A DNA stretch of 64,000 nt from Paraburkholderia domus (GCF_905220705.1 NZ_CAJNAT010000009.1:1-64000); one strand, 5' to 3'. Shown: positions 8,507 to 17,849, counted from the first letter of the stretch. A program made the numbers and translations. Notes: generated by a model from the letters alone, not told the origin.

Positions 8507-9469
8507 ATGACTGAACTCGTTTACGGCGACGGCGCGATCCGTCGATCGTCGCTTTATGGCTCATCGATCGAAAACACCTATGCGGGTGTGTTGTCGTTCA
8601 TGCGTCGCAAGTACACCCGCGAACTCGACGGCGTCGACGTCGTGGTCTCCGGCGTGCCACTCGATCTGGCTACGACCTTCCGTTCGGGCGCGCGTCTCGG
8701 CCCGGCGGCGGTGCGCGCGGCGAGCGTGCAATTGTCGGAGCTGCATCCGTACCCGTGGGGCTTCAATCCGTTCGACGATCTCGCCGTGACGGACTACGGC
8801 GACTGCTGGTTCGACGCGCACAATCCCATGACGATCAAGGAGTCGATCGTCGATCATGCGCGCACGATCCTGCGTTCGGATGCGAAGATGCTGACGCTCG
8901 GCGGCGATCACTACATTACGTATCCGCTGCTGATTGCGCATGCGGAGAAGTACGGCAAGCCGCTTTCGCTGATCCATTTCGACGCCCACTGCGATACCTG
9001 GGCCGATGACAGCCCGGACAGCCTGAATCACGGCTCGATGTTCTACAAGGCGGTGAAGGACGGATTGATCGATCCGAAGACCTCGGTGCAGGTCGGCATT
9101 CGCACGTGGAATGACGATTTTCTAGGGATCAATATCCTCGATGCCGCGTGGGTCCACGAACATGGCGCGCGAGCGGCAGTGGAGCGGATCACATCGATTG
9201 TCGGCGAGCGGCCCGCGTATCTGACCTTCGATATCGACTGTCTCGATCCGGCGTTCGCGCCAGGCACGGGTACGCCCGTGGCCGGCGGCTTGTCGTCGGC
9301 ACAGGGGCTGGCCATCGTGCGTGGGCTCGGTGCGCTGAATCTGGTGGGTGCGGATGTGGTGGAAGTGGCGCCCGCTTATGACCAGAGCGAGATCACGGCG
9401 ATTGCCGCCGCGCATATCGCCTGCGATCTGTTGTGTCTTTGGCGGCAGCGGAAGGTCGCTGAACGCTAG
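8507..9469 (+). CDS. speB: Agmatinase / guanidinobutyrase family ureohydrolase
   Basis: 320 aa ureohydrolase. All manganese-ligand blocks are present: GGDHYITYPLL, HFDAHCDTW and TFDIDCLDPAFAPGTGTP, together with the usual AP-substrate GVPLDLATTFRSGARLGPAA. It would hydrolyse agmatine to putrescine and urea, or a related guanidino compound such as 4-guanidinobutyrate. The start at 8507 is chosen because MTELVYGDGAIRRSS matches the expected N-terminus; the frame is open for 28 codons upstream. It is the last gene of the puuR-puuC-speB set and would feed putrescine or GABA into the same pathway. Substrate is not fixed by sequence alone. Confidence 0.87.
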   Translation: MTELVYGDGAIRRSSLYGSSIENTYAGVLSFMRRKYTRELDGVDVVVSGVPLDLATTFRSGARLGPAAVRAASVQLSELHPYPWGFNPFDDLAVTDYGDCWFDAHNPMTIKESIVDHARTILRSDAKMLTLGGDHYITYPLLIAHAEKYGKPLSLIHFDAHCDTWADDSPDSLNHGSMFYKAVKDGLIDPKTSVQVGIRTWNDDFLGINILDAAWVHEHGARAAVERITSIVGERPAYLTFDIDCLDPAFAPGTGTPVAGGLSSAQGLAIVRGLGALNLVGADVVEVAPAYDQSEITAIAAAHIACDLLCLWRQRKVAER

Positions 9470-9500
9470 TCACAGTCACGCGGCCTGAGGAACGACCGGC

Positions 9501-10697
9501 TCAGCCCATCGACGACGATCGATCGGGTTGACGCCGGCCTTCGCGCAAGCCGAGCGTGTAGGCAACGAGCGCGCCGCTCATGATCGCCAGCTGCCACATC
9601 AGCATGTCGCTGCCGCGTGCTTTCATGGCAAAGCCGGCGATGAGCGGCCCCACGATCGAACTCGCGGTGAAGGTGAGCGACACCAGCCGCATGTTGCGCG
9701 TGAGCGCGGCTTTATCGCTGCAGGCCGCTGCGACCATGCCGAGCGTAATGTACGCGCTGTTCATGCCCCCGAGCAGCACTGCGCTGGCGTCAGCCAGCCA
9801 TGAGGCGAGCGCGGCGAGCGAGAAACCGCAGATCGCCAGCGTGCTGAGGGCGGCGCAGACGATCACCGTGGCAGCCAGGCCCGCGCGATCGGCAAACCAG
9901 CCGACCGGAAATTGCAGCGCCATGCCGCCGACACCGAATAGCGTGAGTAACGTGGCCGTCTGCGTGGTGTTGAGGCCGTGGGCGTCGGCAAAGAGCGGGA
10001 AGAGGCCGTAGAGCGCGCCATCGCCGATCCCGCCTGCCGCGACGACCACCATGCCGAGGCTCACCAATGGGCCGATTGGGGCGCATTTCCCGATCCTGCG
10101 TCTTCGCGCAGGCGGGGCTGCTTCAACGACACGGCGCCCGTCATCCGCCGTGGTCAGCCATAACGGAACGGCCGCTGCAAAGGTGAAGGCCGCGCCGGCC
10201 GCGAACGTGATGCGCGCGTCGACTGCGCACCACACCGCCAATGCCGGGCCGATTACGCCCGCGCTGGCGATCAGCGCCTCGTGAACGCCCACTACACGTC
10301 CACTCGACTCAGCCGGCACAAGCCGGTAGAGCCACGTTTCGTTGGCGATCCAGCGCAACCCGATGCCCAGCCCGGTCAGCAGGCCGGGCACGAGCCACAA
10401 GGGCCACCACAGCGCGTTCATCGTCGCGAACGCAACGATCGTGGCGGCGAGACCGAGCGATACCGTGCGCTTCGCACCGATGCGTTCCACCAGCCACGGC
10501 GCGATTAACAACCCGGCCAGCATGCCGGTCCATTGCGAAGCGGAGAAGAGGCCTGCGCGCGGTGCGTCGATGCCCTGATGCGCCAGCCAGACGGGCAACA
10601 CCATGAAGCCGATGCCGAACTGGCCAATCTGCGACAGCGCCGAGACCGAGGTCAGCGCGGCGATTGCCGCCCAACGCACCGGCGCGGCGGCATTCAT
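9501..10697 (-). CDS. Major facilitator superfamily transporter
   Basis: 398 aa, about 12 hydrophobic segments. It starts MNAAAPVRWAAIAALTSVSA and has the loop motif PWLVERIGAKRTVSLG typical of MFS drug/sugar permeases. Its ATG overlaps the TGA of the upstream MarR gene by 4 bp, so the two are translationally coupled, the classical arrangement of a MarR repressor with the exporter it controls. A drug or aromatic-acid efflux role is therefore inferred. The in-frame extension to 10829 overlaps marR and is rejected. The substrate is unknown. Confidence 0.85.
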   Translation of the reverse strand: MNAAAPVRWAAIAALTSVSALSQIGQFGIGFMVLPVWLAHQGIDAPRAGLFSASQWTGMLAGLLIAPWLVERIGAKRTVSLGLAATIVAFATMNALWWPLWLVPGLLTGLGIGLRWIANETWLYRLVPAESSGRVVGVHEALIASAGVIGPALAVWCAVDARITFAAGAAFTFAAAVPLWLTTADDGRRVVEAAPPARRRRIGKCAPIGPLVSLGMVVVAAGGIGDGALYGLFPLFADAHGLNTTQTATLLTLFGVGGMALQFPVGWFADRAGLAATVIVCAALSTLAICGFSLAALASWLADASAVLLGGMNSAYITLGMVAAACSDKAALTRNMRLVSLTFTASSIVGPLIAGFAMKARGSDMLMWQLAIMSGALVAYTLGLREGRRQPDRSSSMG

Positions 10698-11227
10698 GGG
10701 TTGCGCCGCGCGGGCATTGGCAGGCCCTGTTCGCGGCATTCGACCGGGCAGCCGGCTTTCAGGCACGGACCGTCGTCGCACAGGCGGCACAGTTGCATGG
10801 CGTGGGCCGGATCGCGGGTCTCGTTCCACAGGATCTTGATCAGCAGGCTTTCAAGCACCTCGCGCTCGCGCTCGTCCAACTGCCCGACGATGCGCTGGAG
10901 CATCCGGTCGCGTGCCGTTTGCAGACGTTTGGCTTCACGCTTGCCGGAAGCGGTCAAGGCGAGCGCGACGGCACGCTTGTCAGCGCCGGATTTCTTTTCG
11001 ACGAGCCCAGCGTCCACGAGACCCGCGACAGCGCGGACCGCGGCCGGATGCGAAAGATCGACCGCCTCGCGCAATACTTCAATGGATGAATCGGGATACT
11101 GGCCGACAGCGTTGAGCATGGCGCGGGCGGTGGGGCCTGCAAGCGCGGCTACGGCAGGCTGCGCGTTCATCTCGTCCGTGACCAGTAGGGCGAGCACGCC
11201 AAGCAGGTTTTCTGTGCGCTGCGTCAT
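10694..11227 (-). CDS. MarR-family regulator with a cysteine-rich C-terminal tail
   Basis: 177 aa. A winged-helix MarR core (VLREAVDLSHPAAVRAVAGL, KKSGADKRAVALALTASGKR) is followed by a tail containing C-x2-C-x4-C-x4-C-x3-C at about residues 155-172. Plain MarR proteins of about 145 aa lack this; it could bind a metal or sense thiol-reactive compounds. It is co-transcribed with the MFS gene through an ATGA overlap. A 46-bp near-perfect palindrome lies 7 bp upstream of its start codon, so autoregulation by a dimer or pair of dimers is very likely. The ligand is unknown. Confidence 0.88.
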   Translation of the reverse strand: MTQRTENLLGVLALLVTDEMNAQPAVAALAGPTARAMLNAVGQYPDSSIEVLREAVDLSHPAAVRAVAGLVDAGLVEKKSGADKRAVALALTASGKREAKRLQTARDRMLQRIVGQLDEREREVLESLLIKILWNETRDPAHAMQLCRLCDDGPCLKAGCPVECREQGLPMPARRNP

Positions 11228-11234
11228 AGGGATG

Positions 11235-11280
11235 CCTCAATGTGTGCAACGTGCATATATGCATGTTGCACACATTGAGG
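11235..11280. promoter_or_regulatory. 46-bp near-perfect palindromic operator upstream of marR
   Basis: The left half CCTCAATGTGTGCAAC and the right half GTTGCACACATTGAGG are exact reverse complements. The centre GTGCATATATGCAT keeps the symmetry except for one mismatched pair, giving 22 of 23 pairs. It ends 8 bp before the marR start codon, where it would block transcription of marR-MFS. The length suggests two overlapping MarR dimer sites. Confidence 0.85.
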
Positions 11281-11354
11281 GTAATGCGCAAGCGGTTTTT
11301 TGTGTAGCCCCGTTGTGCTCGAGGCGTGGGTTCAACCTCCCGCCGCTCCCATTG

Positions 11355-12374
11355 TTATTTCGCCAAGCGTGCCCGCACGGTGTATTCGCCCTCGTCGCCC
11401 TCGTCTTCCGCCATATGGGCCATTGCCGTAGCAAAGTCGGGTGGCAGCGGCTCGACCGGATAACCGCGTTTTTCCCACGCATCGAGGCCGCCCTTGAGTG
11501 CGCGGACGTGATGGATATTCTTTCGATGCAGCTGGTTCACGATCCGCTTGGCCGTCGCTTCGTTGGGACATACGCAATAGACGACGATCGGCCGCTTCAG
11601 TAACTCGGGATGCAATGGTTCGGGTGAATCGAGATCCAGCAACTGTGCGCCCGCGATCCGGTGCGATTCCTTCGCGCGTACGCTGTGCGGCCGCGCGTCG
11701 AGGATCAGCGGCGGTTCGTTGGACTTCATCAGTTCGTCGAGCTGGTCAGGCGAGATGCGCACATGCGCGAGCCAGCGGCGAAACTGCCAGCGGCGCACCC
11801 AGCGATAGAGGAGCACGGCAATAAAGATTGCGGCGAACGCGTCGAAGATCGTGCCGCCGTGATGGCGCACCAGCAGGACAAGCTGCACGATCTGATCGTG
11901 TAGCGCCGCGCCGCCGATCACCCACACGCTGGCCCACAGCGTGGCGCCGACGAAATCCCACAGCAGAAACACACCGATATTGATTGGCGTCGTGCCGAGC
12001 AGCGGCGCTGAGATCAGACCGAGACCAGGCAGGAACTTCGCGATGGTAAGAATCGGCGCGCCGTACCTTTCATACGTATTGCGCGCGACGCGCACGGTGG
12101 TGTCGAGCGAGAGCGAGATGCGCACCAGATGATTCAGCAAGCGCCGGCCGTATGTCCGCCCGGTGAAGAACCACAGCGCATCCGCAATCAGCGTCGCGCC
12201 GACGGCGGCGCCCACGACGCTGGCGTAAGAGGTTTGTCCCATGGCGGCCATCGTTCCGCCGAGGATCAGCATCGGCGCCGCTGGAATCGGCATGCCCAGT
12301 TGCGTGATGAGCACGCTCATGAACACGGCCCACACACCCAGCGAGGGTGGAATAGCAACCGGAAAATGCCACAC
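11355..12374 (-). CDS. DedA/VTT-domain membrane protein fused to a rhodanese domain
   Basis: About 339 aa. The N-terminal part is a DedA/VTT membrane domain (GMPIPAAPMLILGG, KFLPGLGLISAPLLG, four or more hydrophobic segments to about residue 210). The C-terminal part is a rhodanese-like domain (PPLILDARPHSVRAKESHRI, IVVYCVCPNEATAKRI with the putative active cysteine, and a GGLDAWEKRGYPVEPL ending). DedA proteins act in membrane lipid scrambling or homeostasis; rhodaneses move sulfane sulfur. The start is taken as GTG at 12374, 7 nt after AAGAGGAG; GTG at 12380 is an alternative, and the long upstream extension is implausible. The combined role is unknown. Confidence 0.8.
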   Translation of the reverse strand: MWHFPVAIPPSLGVWAVFMSVLITQLGMPIPAAPMLILGGTMAAMGQTSYASVVGAAVGATLIADALWFFTGRTYGRRLLNHLVRISLSLDTTVRVARNTYERYGAPILTIAKFLPGLGLISAPLLGTTPINIGVFLLWDFVGATLWASVWVIGGAALHDQIVQLVLLVRHHGGTIFDAFAAIFIAVLLYRWVRRWQFRRWLAHVRISPDQLDELMKSNEPPLILDARPHSVRAKESHRIAGAQLLDLDSPEPLHPELLKRPIVVYCVCPNEATAKRIVNQLHRKNIHHVRALKGGLDAWEKRGYPVEPLPPDFATAMAHMAEDEGDEGEYTVRARLAK

Positions 12375-12725
12375 AGCCACGCTCCTCTTGAGCCAACGAA
12401 AGGGATTGAAACAGCCCGCGCCCGGTCCGCACGCGGACGGCCTGCGTTGCGCACGCGTCGTGCAGGTTCGATTCCCGCCGAACAGCGGCCCGCCGCCCGG
12501 CGCATTCAGCCGACCGGTACGAACGTAGCGGCACGAGTGCGAATTTAAGCACAGGTTGGCCAAAGGGCGCTGCGGGGCGGGCCGAATGCCTGAAAAAGTT
12601 CAAGGATATAGGGCGATTGGAGGTGCGGCGATGGGCGAGTGACGTGTATCCGCATGGCGCGGGCTGTGTTCCGCACCACGGTTGCTACAATCGTTTTACA
12701 CATACAGATACAACGGAGACACCCC
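12375..12725. other. Divergent intergenic region
   Basis: These 351 bp separate the DedA-rhodanese gene from the AhpD-like gene. A TACAAT at 12686-12691 is a plausible -10 box for the plus-strand gene. A GGTTCGATTCCC string near 12462 resembles a tRNA T-loop, but no tRNA folds around it. Confidence 0.4.
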
Positions 12726-13331
12726 ATGGCAACTCTTCAGCCGATCAGCCGCTACCCCGTGCCTGAGCCGGGTAAGTGGCCGGACGACATCCGCGCCCGC
12801 ATCCTCGAAGTGCAGGAGAAAGCCGGTTTTGTCCCGAACGTATTCCTGACGCTGGCGCACCGGCCGGATGAATTTCGCGCTTTCTTTGCTTATCACGACG
12901 CGTTGATGCTGAAAGAGGGCGGCTTGACCAAAGGCGAGCGCGAGATGATCGTCGTCGCCACGAGTGCGGTGAATCAGTGCCTGTATTGCGTGATCGCGCA
13001 CGGGGCGATTCTGCGTATTTACGAAAAGGCGCCGTTGCTTGCGGATCAGGTGGCCGTCAATCATCGCAAGGCGGATATCCCGGCGCGCCAGAAGGTGATG
13101 CTCGACTTCGCGCTGAAAGTCTGCCGCGAATCCGGCAGCGTCGGCGATGCCGACTTTCAGACGCTGCGTGAGCACGGCTTTTCGGATGAAGACGTGTGGG
13201 ATATCGCGGCCATCACGGCATTTTTCGGTTTGTCGAACCGGATGGCCAACGTTATTTCAATGCGCCCGAACGACGAGTTCTATCTGATGGGGCGCGTGCC
13301 GAAAGCCCCGGCGGACCCGCCGCGAAAATAG
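12726..13331 (+). CDS. AhpD-like / carboxymuconolactone decarboxylase family peroxidase-related protein
   Basis: 201 aa. The AhpD-fold active-site pattern is present: TKGEREMIVVATSAVNQC with C-L-Y-C and a histidine four residues later (CLYCVIAHG). Such proteins act as thiol-dependent alkylhydroperoxidases or related enzymes. The start at 12726 has GGAGA 8-9 nt upstream; the earlier ATG at 12639 lies before the candidate promoter. It is a single gene whose stop codon lies 1 bp from the stop of the convergent MFS gene. The substrate is not known. Confidence 0.85.
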   Translation: MATLQPISRYPVPEPGKWPDDIRARILEVQEKAGFVPNVFLTLAHRPDEFRAFFAYHDALMLKEGGLTKGEREMIVVATSAVNQCLYCVIAHGAILRIYEKAPLLADQVAVNHRKADIPARQKVMLDFALKVCRESGSVGDADFQTLREHGFSDEDVWDIAAITAFFGLSNRMANVISMRPNDEFYLMGRVPKAPADPPRK

Positions 13332-13332
13332 T

Positions 13333-14583
13333 TCACGCGCTCGCCGGCTCGGGGTGAACGGCGGGCGTACTGACGGCCTTGTCGTCGATCGGGAAGTGCA
13401 GCATCGCGGCGATGAGTCCGGCGGCGACCGTTGCCTCCCACAGCAGCGAATACGACCCGGTCAGATCGAACACCAGACCGCCTAGCCATGCGCCCAGAAA
13501 CGAGCCGATCTGGTGGCTTAGAAAGCAGACCCCAAAGAGGCTGCCGAGGTGCCGCGTGCCGAACACTTTCGCCACGAGTCCGCTCGTCAGCGGCACGGTC
13601 CCGAGCCAGGTCAGCCCCATCACGGCCGCGAAGATGACGACCGAAGCGGAGGTCTTCGGCAGCAGGAAGAAGGTGCCGATCGTCACACTGCGAATGAGGT
13701 AGAGCCAGCCGAGCACATGGTGCTGCCGGAACCGGCCGCCGAGCCAGCCGCATGCCCAACTGCCCGCCATGTTGAACAGGCCGATCAGGGCGAGCGCCGT
13801 TGCGCCCAACCCGACAGGCATATGACAGAGCGTCAGATATTCGGGCAAATGGGTGGCGATGAACGCAAGTTGAAATCCGCAGGTGAAGAAGCCGAGCGTC
13901 AGGAGCCGATATCCGCGATGCCGGACCGCCTGAGCAAATACCGTGCGAAGCGGTGCAACGGGCGGCTCATGGACCTGCGTGCCGACATTCGCGCGCCGGT
14001 CGAGCACGATGCCGAGCGGCGCAATCAGCAACATCAGGAAAGCGAGCACGAAGAGCGAGGTGGCGATGCCCGAGTTGAGCCGAATGCTCTGCACGAGCGG
14101 GATCATCAGCACCTGTCCTGCCGACCCGCCTGCGCTAACAAGGCCCATTGCCATGCTGCGTTTTTCCGTGGAAGCGATGCGGCCGACCGCCGGCAACACC
14201 ACGCCGAACGTCGTGCAACTGACGCCGATGCCGACCAGCAGACCCATGCCGACGATCAGCATCGGCCCCGACGGCGCGACTGCTGCGACGCCTAGACCCG
14301 CGGCGAATGTCGTCGCGCCGAACGCGACTACGGGCGCCGAGCCGTAGCGGTCGGCGGCGGCGCCCGCGAACGGTTGAGCGAAACCCCACACCAGGTTGTG
14401 CAGCGCGATGGCGAAAGCGATCAGCGTAACGGGCAGGCCGCGGTCGAATGAGAACGGACCGATGAAGAGGCCGAAGGTCTGCCTGATACCCATGGCGGCG
14501 CTCAGAATCAGCGCGCCAGCGATGATCACGAGGGTCGTTTGACTCAACGGGACTGCGAAGCGTTTGCGAATTGTCGTGGACAT
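13333..14583 (-). CDS. Major facilitator superfamily transporter (OFA/MCP-like)
   Basis: 416 aa with 12 predicted membrane spans. MGIRQTFGLFIGPFSFDRG near the N-terminus and WGFAQPFAGAAADRYGSAP in the first cytoplasmic loop resemble monocarboxylate/oxalate:formate-type MFS carriers. The start at 14583 is preceded by AAGGAGA 8 nt upstream; the longer frame to 14991 runs into the LysR gene and is rejected. It is convergent with the AhpD-like gene. The downstream end of the lysR gene is 109 bp upstream on the same strand. The substrate is unknown, probably an organic acid. Confidence 0.85.
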   Translation of the reverse strand: MSTTIRKRFAVPLSQTTLVIIAGALILSAAMGIRQTFGLFIGPFSFDRGLPVTLIAFAIALHNLVWGFAQPFAGAAADRYGSAPVVAFGATTFAAGLGVAAVAPSGPMLIVGMGLLVGIGVSCTTFGVVLPAVGRIASTEKRSMAMGLVSAGGSAGQVLMIPLVQSIRLNSGIATSLFVLAFLMLLIAPLGIVLDRRANVGTQVHEPPVAPLRTVFAQAVRHRGYRLLTLGFFTCGFQLAFIATHLPEYLTLCHMPVGLGATALALIGLFNMAGSWACGWLGGRFRQHHVLGWLYLIRSVTIGTFFLLPKTSASVVIFAAVMGLTWLGTVPLTSGLVAKVFGTRHLGSLFGVCFLSHQIGSFLGAWLGGLVFDLTGSYSLLWEATVAAGLIAAMLHFPIDDKAVSTPAVHPEPASA

Positions 14584-14692
14584 GGTTCTGATCTCCTTCG
14601 ACACGATGGTCGCAGTGAGCGTCAGAAGCGGCAAAGGAAAAGATTTTGACGACAGGTGAGCGAGACTCACCTGTTCAGCTTGGATGCGTGGT

Positions 14693-15655
14693 TCAGTGGC
14701 TGGCGCGGCGTAATCCCGTGCCGGCCGCATCAGATGGATGGTCGAACTGCTCAGCCTCGCTGAGCAGCCACCGCTTGAAGTCGAACAGTTCCGGGCGTTG
14801 CTCCGCGCTATCCGCATTTTGTGCGGACACCAGCCAATAAGCCGTGGAGGAGGCGATCGTTTGTGGACTGGCTTCGACGAGGGCGCCGCTCGTGAGATCG
14901 CGATCCACCAGTGGCCGTCTGCCGAGCGCGACGCCAAGGCCCATGCTCGCGGCTTCGAAAGCAAGCTGAATCGTGTCGACGCGCAGTCCATCGTTCAATT
15001 CGATACCTTCGATGGCGGTCCCGTCTATGGCGACCCCGTCCAACCATGCTTGCCAGTCCTCGCTCGCCGAGTTCACGTGAATGAGCGTCGCGTGGCGCAG
15101 ATCCACTTTGCCGTGCTCGTCGCGCAGATGGTCCAGGTAAGCCGGGCTGCACACCGGCACGAGGCGTTCGCCGAACAGACGCGTCCAGGCGGTCCCCGCG
15201 ACGGGGGCGCGGCTCAGGCGAATGGCGAAATCGAAACCGTCGACGGGAAAGCCGACCTGACGGTGCGACGTATCGACGGTGACGTTTGCATCCGGCCAGC
15301 GCGAGCGAAAACCGGCGAGGCGCGGCAGCAGCCAGCGCGACGCTAACGTGGGCGCGCAACTGAGCGCGATTGGGCGATTCGCGCGGTGGTTCGGCAGGCG
15401 CTGCGTGCCGATCGCGATCAGCGAAAACGCTTCGGATACGTACGACAGATAATCGGCGCCTGCCGCCGTGAGCGAAATGCCGCGCGGTTCGCGCACGAAC
15501 AGTTCGACGCCGAGCGACTGCTCCAGGCCGACGATGCCGTGACTAATGGCGCTCGGCGTGACGTTCAGTTCCGCGGCGGCGAGCTTGAAACTCTGATGCC
15601 TGCCGGCCGCCTCGAAGAAGCGAAGCGCTGGCAGGGGTGGCAGGCGAAGCGGCAT
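14693..15655 (-). CDS. LysR-family transcriptional regulator (GcvA-like)
   Basis: 320 aa. It starts MPLRLPPLPALRFFEAAGRH, with an HTH at about residues 20-45 (FKLAAAELNVTPSAISHGIV) followed by LEQSLGVELFVREPRGISLT. The effector domain shows FRSRWPDANVTVDT and GLGVALGRRPLV. It closely follows the GcvA subgroup layout. The in-frame extension to 16117 overlaps the GGDEF-EAL gene and is rejected. A target is not evident; the co-oriented MFS gene downstream is a candidate. Confidence 0.88.
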   Translation of the reverse strand: MPLRLPPLPALRFFEAAGRHQSFKLAAAELNVTPSAISHGIVGLEQSLGVELFVREPRGISLTAAGADYLSYVSEAFSLIAIGTQRLPNHRANRPIALSCAPTLASRWLLPRLAGFRSRWPDANVTVDTSHRQVGFPVDGFDFAIRLSRAPVAGTAWTRLFGERLVPVCSPAYLDHLRDEHGKVDLRHATLIHVNSASEDWQAWLDGVAIDGTAIEGIELNDGLRVDTIQLAFEAASMGLGVALGRRPLVDRDLTSGALVEASPQTIASSTAYWLVSAQNADSAEQRPELFDFKRWLLSEAEQFDHPSDAAGTGLRRASH

Positions 15656-15881
15656 GGTGCATCCCCAAGGACGGCGCGGCGGGCGCCGTGACGGTGCAAT
15701 AGCGCGCCGGCGCGCGCATGCTGTTTCGGGAGAGGATACCTTGCAATGGGGTTTCGATCGATGTCGGCGCGTAGGCCCGGGGTTGTTCACGCGCTCAGGC
15801 GGCTGCGGCAGCGACTGGTATCCGAAGCTGGAATACGGCACTGCGTCGTGCTGATTCGCACGAGGCAGGGGAGGACAGCAT

Positions 15882-17849
15882 CTACGTCTCGACGGCCTCA
15901 CCCTGCCCGAGCGTCGTCTGCAAATAGGTCGAGACGGCGCTCGCCCGCATCGGTCGCCCGAACAGATAGCCCTGCATCGCGCGAGCGCCCAGCGCCTTGA
16001 CGACGTCGGCTTGCGATGCCGTTTCGAGTCCTTCCACGATGCATTCGAGTCCGAGATTTCTGCACAGATCGAGCACCGACTTGACGATCTTCTTCGACGC
16101 ACTATTGGAATCCACATCGGTCATGAAGCTGCGGTCGATCTTGATCGTATCGAAGGGCAGGCGATGCACGTAGCTCAGGCTCGAATAGCCGGTGCCGAAA
16201 TCGTCGAGTGAGACGCGGCAGCCGGCTTGCTTGAGCATGGTAAGCGAGCAGTGGGCCTGTTCGAAATCGCGCGTGACCGCAGTTTCCGTGATCTCGAAGT
16301 TCACGTGATGCGCGGGCACACCGCTGCCCAAAACGATATCGACCAGACGACGAGCACGCGGCGAAGTCGAAATATCGATCGCGGAGAGATTGAACGACAG
16401 GTAGAGATCGGACGGCCAGCGCGATACTTCCTCGAGCGCTTTGCGCAGCAGCACTTCAGTGACGCGCAGAATCAATTCGGTACGCTCGGCAATCCGGATG
16501 AATTCCTCCGGCTTGACTGCGCCTAGCCGCTCGTTGTGCCATCGCCCGAGCGCTTCCATGCCGATGGTGCGTTGCGTGAGCACGTCGTAAATTGGTTGAA
16601 ACTCGAGGAACAGTTCGGACTCCAGGTCCGCATGGCGGAGTTCCTGAGCGACGAGACTCGAGCGCCGGATGCGCGTCTCATGTTCGGTCGAGAAGATCAC
16701 CGGCGTGCCGCGCCGGCCTTCCTTGCCGACATACAAGGCGGCGTCGGCGCGTTCGAAAACCTGCTGGACTGTCGTGCCCGCATCGGGAAATGCGGCCCAG
16801 CCGATCGTTCCTGTTAGCTCGGCGACATTGCCGGCTACCCGGTAGGGCTGGCTGAGCGCTTCGCAGATGCGGGTTCCCAACTCGACGAGCGTCTCGTTTT
16901 CCAGTTTGTGCTGGGCCAGCACGCCGAATTCGTCGCCGCCGAGGCGCGCGAAGAAAATGCCCGGCTCGGCGAGCGCCAGCAGTCGCACGCCGACTTCCCG
17001 CAGCACGAGGTCGCCGCATGCATGTCCGTAGATATCGTTGACCTGCTTGAAGCCGTCGAGATCGATCAGCCCGACATTGAAGCCGCCGCCGGTGCCGAGC
17101 GTCTGTTCCGATAGCGCGCGCAGCGAGGCGAAGAAGCTGCGCCGGTTCGGCAGGTCGGTCAGGCTGTCGATGCTCGCGAGCCGGAAGTTGTCGTCGCTGA
17201 GTCGTTGCGTTTTCTGCTGGCTCACCTGCAATTCGCGCTGCGCGTGTACTACGCCGGCAAACGTCCGGTAATAGAGTTCGATGATGAAGGCGAGTGCAAC
17301 CCCGACCAGCGTCATGTCGATGGCCATCGCGATGAAGACGGGAGAGCGCGTGGAAACCAGGAAGGTCGCAAAGCTTAGGATAACGATCGAGAGCAGAAGC
17401 AGGGCGGCCGCCCGCAGATGCATGAGGCAGAACACGCAGCCGACCAGCGTCGTCGCCATGTAAAACGCGACTTGTGCCTGCTCATAGGCGGTGCCGTAAG
17501 GAAACAGTAACAGTGACCAGCTGCTGAAGGCGACGGCGAAGATGCCTGAGAGCCAGATCAGCTTGCGCAGTTCGGGCACGGCCTTGTCGTGCGTCAGAAC
17601 CCGGCGCCGGACGCGCCACCAGCGCACGCAACGGATGACGCACAGCGTGCAGAGGGCCCCAGGGACATAGATGGACAACCATGCCGGCGCCGATCCCAGA
17701 TGCGTGACGGCCACGGCCATCGTGTTCACGATCAGGATGAAATAAAGCAGCGGTATCTGGCGGCCGAATGCCTGGAGTTGCGAGCGCACGAGTTCCGGGT
17801 CGCCTTCCGCGACCGATAGCGCTTCCCTCAATCTGCCTAACCGAACCAT
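15882..17849 (-). CDS. Membrane GGDEF-EAL protein (bifunctional c-di-GMP enzyme)
   Basis: About 655 aa. The N-terminal 210 residues hold about six membrane spans, followed by a GGDEF domain with intact signature RLGGDEFGV and no RxxD inhibitory site five residues before it, and then an EAL domain with MEALGRW, FEITETA, SLDDFGTGYSSL, IKIDRSF and VEGLE, all catalytic positions present. It could both make and break c-di-GMP, controlled by the membrane sensor part. The ATG at 17849 has AGGGACGGGA before it; GTG at 17879 is an alternative. It is a single gene with 226 bp to the next. Confidence 0.9.
   Translation of the reverse strand: MVRLGRLREALSVAEGDPELVRSQLQAFGRQIPLLYFILIVNTMAVAVTHLGSAPAWLSIYVPGALCTLCVIRCVRWWRVRRRVLTHDKAVPELRKLIWLSGIFAVAFSSWSLLLFPYGTAYEQAQVAFYMATTLVGCVFCLMHLRAAALLLLSIVILSFATFLVSTRSPVFIAMAIDMTLVGVALAFIIELYYRTFAGVVHAQRELQVSQQKTQRLSDDNFRLASIDSLTDLPNRRSFFASLRALSEQTLGTGGGFNVGLIDLDGFKQVNDIYGHACGDLVLREVGVRLLALAEPGIFFARLGGDEFGVLAQHKLENETLVELGTRICEALSQPYRVAGNVAELTGTIGWAAFPDAGTTVQQVFERADAALYVGKEGRRGTPVIFSTEHETRIRRSSLVAQELRHADLESELFLEFQPIYDVLTQRTIGMEALGRWHNERLGAVKPEEFIRIAERTELILRVTEVLLRKALEEVSRWPSDLYLSFNLSAIDISTSPRARRLVDIVLGSGVPAHHVNFEITETAVTRDFEQAHCSLTMLKQAGCRVSLDDFGTGYSSLSYVHRLPFDTIKIDRSFMTDVDSNSASKKIVKSVLDLCRNLGLECIVEGLETASQADVVKALGARAMQGYLFGRPMRASAVSTYLQTTLGQGEAVET

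Noticed and set aside
12440..12500. Possible tRNA, from a GGTTCGATTCCC T-loop-like string
   Set aside because: The T-stem has a mismatch, no acceptor-stem partner is found upstream and no anticodon arm can be folded.
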